A DNA stretch of 64,000 bases, from positions 298,501 to 362,500 of the forward strand of contig CAJNDS010000025.1 of NCBI GenBank assembly GCA_905221605.1, in the 5' to 3' direction. A program made the translations under genes and the position numbers. Below are positions 30,847 to 43,271 of this stretch, one piece after another. Position 1 is the first letter of the stretch; each line of letters begins with the position of its first letter. Source of the DNA: Symbiodinium natans (lineage: Eukaryota > Sar > Dinophyceae > Suessiales > Symbiodiniaceae). The notes under the pieces are model-generated. The model saw only the letters and a list, made by a program, of their open reading frames with translations, made no database searches and was not told the origin of the DNA.

Positions 30847-33800
30847 TTTGACTTGAGGTTTCTTGCCCGTCCCGATAATCCCCAACCCAACCTTATCGTC
30901 ACTACTGGCGTAGCCCACGAACCATGTGAACTTCAGACATTGGAGAGGTTCATGCTGACATCAACCTTGGCATGAAGCAGTAGCGAGGACTTCCAAGCAC
31001 ATCTTGAAACTAGAAAATCTTTCCGTGAACAGTTAGCCATGCATGATATCCGATCACAGGATGCAACGAATGAAATCCTGGAAGTCGCACCTATAGTACT
31101 ACAAGAGGTAGCAAAGCCAAGCACGCATCAAGTTCGGGGCCTTGTGCCCAGCGCGTGCGCTGCCTCCACGGAGGAGCCGAAGCTGACTGTTGTTTGCTTG
31201 TAGAGTCGAACCAGCCGAATCCAGAGAGCCAGGAACGGAGGAAGAAGAGGGAGTTGACCCTTGGCAATCTCGGTACAGATCCCCAATACTGCCAGCCCTC
31301 GCTCGCGACATCTCGTGAACGAATACGACTGGACCATCCCAATGTTGAAAAACGATGCCAACAGCATCGCGGGAAGCTCCAACAGCCACCAGCATGCTCT
31401 CAGGCAGGTAAGTCAACTGATATTCGGCCTCTGCATGCGTCTGTTCGGCGGGGAGATTCCCTGCAGTCCTACAGTACATTCACCTCCCGAACCGGCCTGC
31501 GCGCTGCACCTGCATGTTGTCCATCTCCGGCTCTTCCTACTGGCTTTGAGCTTTTTGAGCTGTGGCGTTCTGACATGTTCGGACACTTAACTCGTGCGTC
31601 TTGAGATTTAACATATTCGGGCAACCTGGGATCTGAAGCTCTGCCACAGACTGGAAACATCACCAATGCCGGACAAGCCCTCCGCCTCGCGCCAAAGCAT
31701 GTCCACGACGCCACGTGCATCCCGCAAGATCAGAAGGGTACCGTCAAAGTACCTCTCAAAAATCTCTCAACTGGGTGGCAAGTCCTCTACAGTGTCTCTG
31801 TGCCAATGAATGAATGCCTCACACACTAAGCGCGACATGGCAGGTGGTCACGTGATTCTCACCTCCCTGCGTTTCTGTAGGGCAGGCCTCAGTAGGGCAG
31901 CACTAACACAGCACCGTGCAAATTCATGCTGACAGCGGCCCACATACACTTCAGTTGGCGAATCTCAGGCAGGCGCAATGTTAGCTTCAACGCATCTGAT
32001 CTCATCGTTTGCGGCATCTGACGGAACAAAACCGATAACCTCTTTGTAAGCCCCCTTCCCTTTCGGAAATCTTCCACTGACTCTGCGAACCTCTTTTTCT
32101 GCCACCCTTAAAGTCTTCTCCAACTCCAACCCTCATTGGCCAGACGAACAAAAATTGCGAAGGAGCGGGGCGGGGGGGCTCCAAAACGAGCCGGAGCGAG
32201 TGCGGGGGTGCGGGGTGCAGGGGTGCGGGGGCGCGGAGGCGCGGAGGCACGGGGTTGCGCGGGGTTGCGCGCGGCGTGCAGCACGTGTGGGTGTGCAAAA
32301 GTACAGGTGTGCGTGCGCACGAGTGTGCGTGGGTGCCTGCGCGCGTGGGTGCGTGTAAGCGTGCACGCGCGCCTGCGTCTGTGTGGAGAACTTGTGTCGA
32401 GTCTCCATCAGTCCGAAGTTCAGCTGTCTGTTCCACCATGTTTGCGAATGACTTCGATGTGGACATCTCACCCTGGCCTCCCGGAGGAGATTGGAGCCAA
32501 TCAGCTCCAGCCTGCCTTGGAGAGTGATTTCGTCTTGCTGCTGACCCCACCTGGCAGTGACATCATGTGACATCATGGGTGTGCAGCTGAGAGCATGCCA
32601 CGAGCTGCCTAAGCTTTGTCGCCGTTGAGGTTCGCCCGTCCCCAGTGATGTGCAGCACGGGAGCAGCAACGACTTCCATGTTCAGCATCCTGTGCCGTTG
32701 CACTTTACTCTGCAAGTCTCTGCAAGCTGCGTGGATACTGTGGCTTTTGGGGCTGCCAGCACACTGCGCTCCTTCCCATGTCCCCTGCGTACAAGCTCAG
32801 CAGCATGCGCGGAACGTCTCCATGCATTGGAAAGCCCTCAAACCTGCAAAGGCGATGTTCTGAGACAAGCTCTACAACCCAGTTTTCGGGATGCTGGGTG
32901 GTAAGCCCCATGTAAGCCCTAAGCCCGAAGGAAGATGTGGGACGGGAAACATTCGAACTAAAAGTGGTGAACTTGGTTTCTTTCCTTCGTTGTGAACTCC
33001 AACTCTCAGCCATGGTCTCGGCTTTCATGTCCTTTTTTTTTGCCCCACATCTTTGTGTGGGGTTCTTACTTTTGGGGCCTGACCTTGGGGGTTTCCAAGC
33101 TTTCGAAGCCTCTCCACTATCTTTGGGAACTGATTGCGTGTTTTTCCATCTCGAGCCTTAACACAGGTCAAACGTTCGTACCTCGAGAATGCTTGTAACT
33201 AGCCGCGCGGGCGCGACGTGAACTTGGCTCTCGAGACTACATGCTACTAATGGGCAGAGCGGCCTTCCAAACTCGTGCGTCCACTCAGAGCTGAGTGACG
33301 GCTTGGTTGTAGAGTTATGAAGAGATCCATGTTGGAAATACGCTACGAACTGCAGGGTGCCATGCAAAATTTGTGCCAGCAAAGGCCAGGACCTTGGTGG
33401 AGAGTCGTCCTTGCGTGGTACAACGCGCAGCACATTCCCAGGGGTCGATTTGATTCCGAATGTGACATGAAGCCAAAGCAGGCCCGGGAAGCCCCAAATT
33501 CATTCAGCATCATCCACCGAAAAGCTGTCCTCGGGGGTGGTCGCATGCCACGTGCCTTGCAGGTCTCGCATCGAGGAAACCTACAGCTCAGGCACCACTT
33601 GAAGCTGGCCGAGGGATGCCAAGGCACAGTGCTACCGTGCGCAACCATTCTCGGCACCCAGCAATGCGCTTTGGCCTTATTCCCTCGAGTGCCGCAATCG
33701 TGGCCTGATCATAACACAAATGTTCACAAGGCGGCTATAAAGCCACCGGTGTCCGGCATCACATGGTGTTCAACATCAGCTGGTGAGCCATTCTCAGCCT

Positions 33801-34149
33801 CTGATGGCATGCGGCGCCCAAGGTCCTCCTTCAAGCTGCGCAAGTCACGTACTGGTGGAGCACGCCTCGCCATCCTCAAAGCCGGTCAGTTCCAGCGCAG
33901 TCTCACATCTCCCCAATTCGGAGATTCAGGCTGCTGGGTTCATCTGGGCTCATCTGGGCTCATCTGGGCTCATTTGGGCTCATCTGGGCACCAGGCGAGA
34001 AGGCATCGTCCCCGATGAACCTTTGGGTACGTGTGCGACAGCCGAGGAAGAACGGCTCAAACAAGGGAACGATGGGCCCCATAGGCATCGTGGGGCAGAT
34101 CCAGCCTCCCGACAGCGAGCACGCCTAGGGCCAGGCAGGCCAGCCTGCA
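30847..34149. other. Anonymous region with GC-rich and minisatellite patches
   Basis: No recognised gene. It contains a G-rich imperfect repeat (about 32190-32370, built on GGGGTGCGGGG and GTGCGTG motifs) and a 10-bp minisatellite (33940-33989). Frames such as 33317-34018 (plus, 233 codons) and 32002-32550 (minus) overlap other frames, and parts are repeat-derived. Confidence 0.45.
33940..33989. repeat. 10-bp minisatellite (CATCTGGGCT)n
   Basis: Five copies, one with a single T substitution (CATTTGGGCT). Confidence 0.95.
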
Positions 34150-34690
34150 CACCCGAGGCGGCTGTGATGCAGATTACACAAGAACAGTGCAAAATACAGA
34201 ATGATGCGAAAAAATATATCTTAAAACAGAATGCAATACTACTTATCATGCCAGACAATGTCGTATCATTCTATGTGGTATCAAAACGATTCAATGCCAC
34301 ATAATATGTATATACAAAAGCACATCATCAACTTGTCAACAAAATCGAAAAATAGATGTAATCATAAGAGGTAGAAACAACTGAAAACGTTGACTAGTGT
34401 AAAAATTGAGAACGTGAAGTGGCGCAATATAGAGAAATACAAAATCACACAATATACTAGCACAGAATAGAATATCAAAATCCAATATAGAAAAGTCTTC
34501 TGATATTACATACTATGAATAAGTAATGTGGCAGAATGTAAAAAACCATAATATACTATAGTACAAAAATTCTCAATATAATACAACTGAATCATTTCAA
34601 AAACGTTATAATAAATTTAACATTTGTAATGTTGCAATGCAGTATTAAGCACAACTTATACATAATTTTAAAAGCATTTCAGGCCTAATT
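34150..34690. other. AT-rich island
   Basis: About 540 bp dominated by A and T with runs such as AATATACTAG, AATATAG and ATAATATG, in contrast to balanced or GC-rich DNA on both sides. No ORF above 100 codons. No terminal inverted repeats could be established by eye. It might be an inserted non-autonomous element, an organelle-derived fragment, or an AT-rich intergenic segment; the sequence does not decide. Confidence 0.6.
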
Positions 34691-35262
34691 TCGCCACACC
34701 CCGACGTGTCCTCGGAGAAACTTGACTGGGAGGATGATGTGCCATTCCCTCGCCTGCTGTGACAGGAAGGACTGGACAGAACTCCAAGCGGCAATCGGAA
34801 GGCGCCATGGAGCTTCCTGTGCCTTGATGATTCGTTGGTCCACGATGCTTCGGCAAGCAAGTCCGGGAGCTAGTCACAGCACAGCACGAGCCAAATGCTG
34901 GGAACGCGCTCAGAAATCAGAATCGCGCCATCGGCCAGACTCTTCTCACATCTTCATCCTCATTCCCGGGCCTGACTTGGTACACAGGTTGGGCAATGAA
35001 CAAGCTACGCAAAAGAGATCAAAGGAGCATAGTTTCCTCTGTGAAGCAGCTCCGACAAATCTTGGCCGACTCTCTGGGGGTTGAATAATTTGCCCTTCCG
35101 GTGCAACTACTCCATACTACTACAAAGGGGAACCTGGGAACCCTCCTGGCATTGAAACGCTGCCCACGGAGATCCCGGAAGATGGCGAACATAAGTTAGG
35201 GAGCGCACCCCAAGAGCCCACTTCTGGGACTCCTGCTGGGGATTGTGTTCTTGACTCCAAAA

Positions 35263-37335
35263 TTAGTGTGTCGCAGCCGGCGACGTGAGAGCAATGTCCC
35301 GGGATGCCTCGGTGTCGCCCACTTCACGTGCGCCCATCGAGTTGTAGGGGCGCGTGGTCATGAATCGGAGCTCCTGCGTCTTGTTTGAAGCGAAAAGGCA
35401 CAGGGCGAGCTGGCCGAAAGTCAAGATGACAACGAGGACCATCATGCTGAAGACTCCCGATGGCCAGTTGGCGTGTGAGGCTGTCAGCAGCCTGAGAAAG
35501 CCAAAGATCTGCACGACCAGCGCCACGACACCAGCACCAACGACCCAGTTTGCCAGCTGCGCCCCACAGCTGCTGTTCTTCCGCCCGACAAAGACCACCA
35601 AAACCGCCAGTGAGACAGGTGCAAGGACCTGGACCAAGGTCCAGCCCCAGAATGAAGGCCGGATCAGCTCATTGTGCACAAAGGCTTCCTCCAAGGTGAT
35701 GGAATTCATCACTGCTACGCGGTCGGTGTTGCGGCCCATGACGTCTGGCTCGCCCTCAGCCCAGTAGGTGAAGCCCTGCCATTGATACTTCATGCCCACG
35801 GAACTGCCGTCGACCCACTGCCAATTGTCTGCGCCAGGTGCCCTGGACAGGCCCAGCATGCACGTGTCAAGGCCACAAAACTGTGCCACGTAGTGGTTCT
35901 CACGCTCGTCCTGGATGGTGACCAGTGAGGCATCGTGGGCTTGGCACCAGGACTCCGCAGCCTTGAAATTCGCCTGCTGGCAGACCTTGATGTAGCACTG
36001 CACACCGCGCGTCGTCCATCCGCTGGGACACGGATCGGCGGCACGCTTGCAGATGAAGGCGGGCAGCTCCCAATCTGGGTCCGTGCCGTACCAATTGCCA
36101 TGGCCCTGCGGCCTGCTGCGTGGCCTCCCGCAATAGGCCTGCTCATCTGATCAAAAGCACAGACTCGGACCTTCTACATTGACACAGAAGCCCACCCCTG
36201 TGTAAACGGAACCGTTACCAATTGCTTGCATCTAAAATTGTTGTCGTTTGTGTTGAAGCCCTTACCGTTTTACAGTGCTTACACAAACACACACTCAAGA
36301 TTAAGGAATACAGAATCAGAGTTGAGGAAAAGGGTTTGGGCGGCGAGCGACGGCCGTACTAACGGAAAACGGGTTTGACAAACTCGCGACTCGAGCGGAT
36401 GTACGGCGTGCAGCTTTGTGAGTCGTTCTGGCTACGGGCTTGCTATCGTGAATCACCCTAGCCAAGCGACCGAATCTGAACTTTTCAGCACTGCAGGACC
36501 CCATCCAGAACCAAAACACAGCGACAGATTTCGAGGAGCCCATCCCACGAAGGGATGAACACAACAGATTTGAACACAAGAGGAGTTGTGAACAAAAACA
36601 GGTTTGAACACAACATATTTTACAGCATTCGTAATTCGTAACACGGGTAAAGCTAACGGTTTCGTCATAGTTCTGTACTTTGACAAGTTCTACTTTTCGG
36701 CTTGTTGATCCCTCCTGCTTCACCATGGGCTCGGGCATGTCCAAGCGGCCCCAGTGGTTCATGAAGGCGGCACGGCCACGGCCAGAGGTAGGCCCCGGCT
36801 TGTTCCAGTTCGTGAACCCAATGAAGCCAGGTGCGCGCCCGATGGAAGTAGCATCAGGCCAGAGCCATTCGTTGCTTTGCGGGTCCTGGCTAAGTCCGAT
36901 CCAACACGACTCCCAACCGCAAAGGCTCTGGACAAATTTGTTCTCTTCCTCTGAGTCGATCTTTGCCAGGTGCGCACCGCGCTGGACGCAGCCCGCCTCA
37001 GCTCCGTCAAAGCTCTTCCAGTCGCAGATCACCTGGTAGCAGCCTGCTGCATGAGGAATCCACCCTTTTGCACACTCGGTGACATTTGGCGGCTTCTCGC
37101 AGACGTACCAGTTTAGAGGCATGGCTTTGGGGGCATCGCTCCATTTGCCCAGGGCTGTGTAGCGGGTCGCATCGGAGCTCTGCATACTCTCCGCTAGGCA
37201 AGTGTTGGCCTTCAGCATACCGAACTGGAGTGTGAAAATGCTAGTCACGCCGAGCACCAGAACACTGGCAGAGAGAAGGAGTAACCATCTCACGACAGCA
37301 TCTTGACGGTTCGCAGCGCCCAACATCACATTCAT
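35263..37335 (-). CDS. Membrane protein with two C-type lectin-like domains
   Basis: Exon 1 ends at about 36751 and exon 2 runs 36105-35263; joined they give about 475 residues. Start: first in-frame ATG at 37335; the frame extends upstream to a GTG at 37362, so an upstream exon is possible. A transmembrane anchor lies near residues 14-36. Lectin domain 1 (about 88-215) begins CAKGW, has CGWESCWIGLS, and ends across the splice with GNWYGTDPDWELPAFICK. Lectin domain 2 begins DPCPSGW, has CGLDTCMLGLS and WVDGSSVG, but stops after AVMN without a final Cys block and runs into three transmembrane helices (about 346-367, 379-398, 412-433). A role in surface carbohydrate recognition is inferred. The intron junction carries GGGCC at both ends, leaving the exact cut ambiguous by up to 5 bases but the protein unchanged. 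Confidence 0.75.
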
Positions 37336-37362
37336 CACTACACAGCGGAGCAGCAGGTTCAC

Positions 37363-38392
37363 AATGGCAGGATCAGCTCCTTGGACAATGGCTCTTGGGC
37401 CACAGCAACAGCACCAAGCACACCTTGGACTGCATGGGAAAGACTGCTCTCAAAACTTCTTTTGCCCAAGGCTGAGCTGATGGAAAGCGGCGCGTTCAGA
37501 TTCTACATTTTGGTAACAGTAACAATCAGGCGATATACCATACATAATCGGAAAGCCACTGCTGCAGGGGATGATCGTATTCTTTGGCAACTGGGGCTGA
37601 ATGGTCGGAATTCAGCTTGCTCTTGCAGGTGCAATCCAACGTCAGGGACGTCACGCAGATGCAGGTTAAGCTCGTTTCTCCACTGTGAAATGTTTTCCGT
37701 CGGCCGGAGCACCACGGGATAGAAGCCCTTGCACAAAACTGCTACGGATTTTTCCATGTCGTGTGGTCCTTGTCGGATCTTGCTTGCAAAGCTAACAGAT
37801 GCCGAAGTGGAGCATGTTGAAATCGAGACTTGCCCAAAACTCAACAAGAAAAAAACTCTAGACCATGAGGTTCATGAATAGTTTCACTGGGTTTAGGTTT
37901 GACTAGTTGGGCTGCGCATCAAGCAAAGATTAACAACACTGAGCCGGATGCAACATCTCAACAGAACCTGCCACATTCTCACCTCTTTTTTGGTGCCCCC
38001 TAAGCTGGAAGGCAACCTCTCAAAAAGCTCAAACAAAACAGGCCCAGATGGCCCTTGTCCTGCGCAGGGGGCCAAATGCCTGAAGAGCTTGTAACACTAA
38101 AGCATCGCCCACATGGGCGACGGCCTTGACGCTTCATGTTTTACCCTGTCTTGGGTAGGGCGACATGGCAGACGCAGCGCTGCTGAGTCACCAAGCTTGG
38201 CAGCTTGTTTTCAGGCCCCAAATTTCAGGGTTTTTAATCTAGCGGCTCCGCCCGTTAACAAGCCTTCAGAAAACCCCCGCAAACCTTGGAGGCCCCTGAA
38301 GGCTCCAGGACGGCACAAGTACGAATCTAGAAAACCGACATGAAAATGTTCGATATTTTTTTGGCGAGGCCTTTCTGACTCTTCTGGAGCAT
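37363..38392. other. Region upstream of lectin gene, nothing recognised
   Basis: It should contain the 5' end or upstream exons of the lectin gene on the minus strand. An acceptor-like CAAG/GAG lies near 37383. No other gene is visible. Confidence 0.4.
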
Positions 38393-39169
38393 CTACAACT
38401 CCCGATGGCAATGAACACCAAGAAGCCATGTTTTACAAGTATGACGCTGTGTACCATCCTTACTACGGCTTAAATGGTGCTGACCGCAGTGTCGTGGATG
38501 AGGCATGTGCGCGATTGAAAGCGGTGGGCCTTTGCCAGGCCCTGTAATAGAGCAAATGAAGAAGCAATTTGCTCTGAAGAACCGAACCACAGGCCAGTAC
38601 CTCGACAGCTTTGGCCTCAGGGTTTTTGCTGAATACTCGGATGGCCCTGGATAACCCAGAGAATGGTTGACAAACCTGCCAATGGAGCTCACTACTTCGA
38701 GTTCTGCAAGGGATGACAAAATACGTTGGCGGCTTGGATTTTTCTTGAAGCAGCGCAATGTGCCAGGCACCACACCCATCATGCCAAGGGTTCTCGAAAC
38801 ATTCCGCGTGCAATGCTTACATGCTGGCCTGGCCCCTAAGGTGAGAAGTTCAACATCCGTAACGCAAGGAGTGATGGCGTTCTCATCATGCATCCACGTG
38901 GCCGTTTCGGGCGACACCTCTTTACTGGTGCGCCAGGGCTCACCAATAAGGAAGCTCAGTGAATCGTGCTGCACCGTCGAAATTATGTTCTCCTTTCCAA
39001 CGTCGCGAAGCATGGAACAGAACGGGGCTGATGTCCAGTTGAACGGTATGCAACCACGGAAGGCGGAATCCAAGCATGGGGAGTGTTCGCAGCCGGTCTT
39101 GCAACTGGTTCATTTGGTGAGGAAAACTAGGTCTTCGAGGGAATCCTTTGACTTTTCTGCAAACACCCT
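38393..39169. other. Anonymous, possibly coding on either strand
   Basis: A 226-codon minus-strand frame (38393-39073) without recognised domain faces plus-strand fragments with protein-like composition (GADRSVVDEACARLKAVG near 38480, KKQFALKNRTTGQYLDSFGL near 38550). I cannot tell which, if any, is real. Confidence 0.3.
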
Positions 39170-39173
39170 TTTG

Positions 39174-41168
39174 TTATGTGATGCGTTCACCGCCGATGCT
39201 AACAGCATGGCAGACAATCGAATCTGTTGGCGCCAGGCTGCTGCTTGAGAATGGCTTGCTAGCAGCCTTGCACGTCGATACCACACAGGGACACAAGTCC
39301 GAAAGCGCATCCGTGGAACTCAACGGTGAGAAGATTGAATTGATCAACAAAAGCAATGATCTCAGGCAAGGACCAACCAGCAGCGTCTCTTGGCGACTCG
39401 AAACTTACTTCACCTCCCTGACGTATGACTCGCGCGGCAACTCGAGTGAATTGCAACAGAAACTTCCGGGATTTCTCCCTTTCAGCGGTAAGCTTCTCAA
39501 GATCCTGGCTTAGTGGCTAAGTTCACGCGGGACCAAGCATACCACGGACCGCACTCAAGAGATCCATGAAGACAGCATCCTGGAGTCGCACTGACTTGGT
39601 GGATGAGCTGATCAGTGGCCAAATCATCCTCAAAATCAATGCTTTCACGGCACAACCAAATTACCTGAACACCTAGTTCTTGGCCCATGCGTCCAATCAT
39701 GGAATCCGGCGCAGCAAAACTCAGAAAGGATCACCGCGCCAGGTTTCTGATGCCGAAAGGCAGGCAAGGCTTCTACAAACGGACCTGCATGAAGGCTCTG
39801 GTCCGGATTCATTGCCTGCAGATCTACCCAAAGCAGCAAGCACTACTCCAACTGCTTCCTCATCATCTGGGTCGATTTCTTTTGGAAGATCAGGCAAGCC
39901 AAAGCGCTCGAAAGACAACAGCGTCTCAGGATCGTCAACAGGTGGAGACGAAATGTTGGTTTCATCTCCAAAAGCCTTGTCATATCGAGCAATGCACTCA
40001 GGAGTGTCATCGGAGGAACGATCCATTTCAGGCAGTATAACCCGGAGTGGGCCCAAGCTTCAGAAACCTAGAATAAGTTATATAAACCCTTCGAGTCTTC
40101 TTCTTGACGCTGGCTTGACCACCTGAAAAGGGCAAAGGAAAGGAATCCGGTACGACAAAGTCCTCACCTCTGCAAAGCTGCAACGCATGTTCGACAGCGT
40201 TTCTGAGAGGAAACACCGGATCACCAGAGCGCACATACAGCTCTTTTTCGGAATGGAGCGTGAAATCAGGTCATTCCAAGAAGGAGTTAGGTCGTCGTTT
40301 CTTGAAGCAGGGTTCGCTGTAAAGCCTGAACTTTGGACAGTAGCTTGCCGCTACGGTTCAATGGCAACGCCTTTCATCCTGCCCTTTTGAATCCGAGGTC
40401 TCTCGCTGGAGCTTTGCAGTTGCGCCTAGGTCAGCCCGTTTCTGTCGAGCAAAGGCGGACGGCACGTTTGGCCCCAATGCGAAGGCAGTGTTGTTCGCTG
40501 GTTGGCGGGCAGAGCCTGGATTCTTGCACAGGTCTGTCGTGCTTGTGCTGGATTAGCCAAAGTTCGGTACAAGGTTGGGACTTGGGAAGAAGGCACAGCA
40601 CAACGTACTCTCTCCTGGGGGCGTTAGAGTCGCTGGGGGACCTGAACACACGAATGTGATCGGCTGCTCTAACTTCTCCAAACTCTGAAGCTTCAAGCAA
40701 ATCGGGCTCGGAGTCTTACTTTATCACGAGGCTTTCGTCACACCCTTCGAGCTAAGAGCTTAGATTGGTTGCACACGTCTCAAAACGGATTCTTTGGGAG
40801 GTGGAAGCAGCAGCGACGCACGCCAACAGCTTCGTCCCTCAATCTTCGGATTCGGTCACTGACATGGGGAGACCCTGAAGAGCCTAAATCTAAAGAAGGC
40901 GTATCTCTTCTGGAAGCGCAGATGCAGCTGGACCATCAGGGCTGGCTTCGATGACACCTTTCTTGAAGCTCAAAAGTTTGCCAGTCTGCGAAATGTTTGC
41001 GTCTGTCCCTGAAGGATGCTCTATCCAAACACCTCTACCAGTAAACACTCCCAACGAAATGACAATGTTGTCAATTTCAGCGTTGTGAAAATCCTTGTGA
41101 GGATCTGCTGATACTGCGCAACAAGTTGATTGTGGCGTATACATGCTCAGGGGCTTTGCACTTGGCAA
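39174..41168 (-). pseudogene. Decayed retroelement polyprotein (accessory domains only)
   Basis: Minus-strand peptides in shifting frames. At 41168-40890 is DPHKDFHNAEIDNIVISLGV with TGRGVWIEH, a block I recall from dinoflagellate copia-like polyproteins. At 40056-39721 is an acidic stretch with DPETLLSFERFGLPDLP. At 39700-39497 is SLECGPWYAWSRVN. At 39456-39259 is GGEVSFESPRDAAGWSLPEI, then EFHGCAFGLVSL. The last two match in order the extra C-terminal domain of the intact copia element (STPCTGGSPY, then VIEWPQRCAYWGW, then EVHGCVSGLVG). RT and integrase motifs were not found in between. Frames are interrupted, so it is non-functional. Confidence 0.45.
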
Positions 41169-42165
41169 ACTGGTTCAGCTCGCGCGACGAAAGGACACCT
41201 CTTCGTAGTCCTCAGAAGGCCGACACCACCTCGGCGAAAGCAGCCAACGGCAAAGGATGTTGAAAAAAACGGTGCAAAACATGGCTCACACTCAAAGTGC
41301 AAAACAACTTTTCTCGCTTTCGACTCTTGAGCCTAAGCCTTCGGTGTCAACTTCGTTCTGCAACGAACTCACCATGCCTTAGGCCTTGATTCTTTGTCAT
41401 TCCTACTGCACCCATTCGCTGTACCTGGACACATGCTGTACACTTAACACCCCGCCGGAACAGGTCGAAGGCTCTAGAGTATTCTCTCTTTCCTGCAGTG
41501 ATTCTCACTGCTGCGCCAAAAGACGAAGAGCTGTTTCGGACTTCAAGTGTACCGGGGACATTCGTCTCCATTTGGTCCAGGGTTCTCTGTGCTTTGTTTC
41601 TTGAAACATGCAGAAACGTGAAAAACTGAAGGTCCCTCTAGGTACCTTTTCTCTTGAAAGCGCAAGCCCTGTCCGTCCTAAACCAAGCACAGGCACTCGT
41701 CCTTTTTCTCAGTCTTGAGCCAAACGAGTACGCGCCAAGGGAGTGTGGCCAGGGCATCCCCTTAGTGTTGAAGTGCCAGGCTGTGCTTGGACTTCGGATC
41801 TTTGACACGAGCCCTCAGCAAACTGCGTGGCTGACACATGAGTGTTTTGTCATGTTTTAGATCAGCTTGTACAGTTGTTTTGCTTCGGAGTGAGTGGGAA
41901 TCGTGTTGATCCCATCCTCTGTGATTTCGTCTCGATGATTTCCCTAGGAGATCATACGAGTGTGTTTTGCCCAATACACTACTTTGAGTGAGTGTGCAGT
42001 GAATAGGAACTCTGTTCTGAAGCACTGTTAGTCTCACGACTGAATTGGTTTGTAGTTTTGCGCACTTCGTGAACCCACACCACAGAAGGGGGGGGGGAGG
42101 CATTTACGTGCGTGCTTGCTGTTTTGTGAGCGGTTTCTTGCTTGTGCTCTTGCGAGCGCACAAGC
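41169..42165. other. Anonymous region
   Basis: No frame above 120 codons with recognisable content. It includes a G10 run near 42088. Confidence 0.45.
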
Positions 42166-42213
42166 GAGAGAGGGTGAGGGAGGGAAGGAGAAGAAAAGAG
42201 ACAGAGAGTGAGC

Positions 42214-42274
<61 letters not shown>

Positions 42275-42308
42275 AGAGAGAGGGATAGAGAGGGAGAAAG
42301 AGGAGGAG
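42166..42308. repeat. GA microsatellite
   Basis: Imperfect GA/GAAA run with a core of about 25 pure GA units. Leu/Ser-rich and Glu/Arg-rich ORFs across it are artefacts. Confidence 0.95.
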
Positions 42309-42388
42309 ACATTTTGTAACGCCACCAAAACGAGCAACACCACACCGTCAGATCTCTGACATCAAACTAAAACTCATGCAAATTCCCA

Positions 42389-42893
42389 TCATAAGACGGG
42401 TTGTCCTGGGTCCGGTATTGGCGTGGTACCCAAGACTTCGTAGTGAAACACGTAAATAAACGAATTCATGCAAGGCTTCAGAGCGTCAACCCCACTCTCA
42501 GTACTCCCTGGAGATGCCGGGGGGCTAAAATAACAGTTCTCGCTCAGAAAGACATCAAAATCAGGCGACGATTCAGAAAAGAGTAGATCCTCAGAAAAAG
42601 AGTTCTCGTGTACTGAAAAGAGTTCACGATCCAAAGGGGTGACAGATTTAAGAGCGGAGCAGGGTCCCAGCTCACTGCTGCGCAAAGCTTGCGCCATATC
42701 ATATAGGGTTCAGGGTGGGATAAGGGGTCTCATGGGAGTTTACAAAGGCGATCGATTCCGGATGCTGTTTCTCACGCATCGCCACATTCACGGGTAATCC
42801 AATCGGTTGCATTTTGCAAGGCATGCCAACGGAAACAGCTCCAGGAAACAGCGGTGCCGGCTCCATTGCAGTGTAGAGGTGAACTACGCCCAA
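42389..42893 (-). other. Two adjoining hypothetical ORFs
   Basis: 42893-42699 (64 codons) and 42697-42389 (102 codons) lie end to end in different frames. The second has a Ser/Glu/Phe-rich composition (FSEDLLFSESSPDFDVFLSE) that looks protein-like. A single frameshift could join them into one frame. No family recognised. Confidence 0.2.
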
Positions 42894-43055
42894 GCCAGCT
42901 TAAATAGAAAAAGACGTACGGGATCCTCCCCGGATACAGAGCCCCATTGTTTCATCCCGTTAGCTACATGTCCATCCTGATGTCATGGCCGCCGTGTGCC
43001 GTGTGCTTCAGCCTGCGCTGCTGACTTCGAGCTCTCGCCGAAGCCTTAGTAAGCC

Positions 43056-43271
43056 TCAGTCGCTCGGCCGCGGCCGCTTCCTGGAAAGCTCTTTCTTGAA
43101 TTTCTTGCTGAGCGCGTAGGCTTTTGTCTGGTACAGCAACAGAATCCTCTCACAAACTCGGGTCTGGTGCACTCGGCGACTCAAGCGAGCCACACGCCCC
43201 ACCATGTCTTCGTTGCCTTCACAGGCAAACATTAAAAAAATCGGGAAATACTCGTCTCCTCTACCTAGGGA
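43056..43271 (-). pseudogene. 3' exon of a dinoflagellate multi-exon gene interrupted by copia copy 1
   Basis: Reads CEGNEDMVGRVARLSRRVHQ, then CERILLLYQTK, and ends with a basic tail SRKRPRPSD before a stop. The NEDMVGR-x-x-RLSRRV block is, from memory, a hallmark of a large repetitive protein family in Symbiodiniaceae of unknown function. It lies directly outside the copia 3' LTR, and the expected preceding part of that family (MKPKLHMVCHGLHE) lies just outside the other LTR at 53370-53400, in the same orientation. The two parts therefore look like neighbouring exons separated by the 10-kb element. A pyrimidine-rich tract before TGTGAAG supports an acceptor near 43216. Family identity is recalled, not searched. 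Confidence 0.45.
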
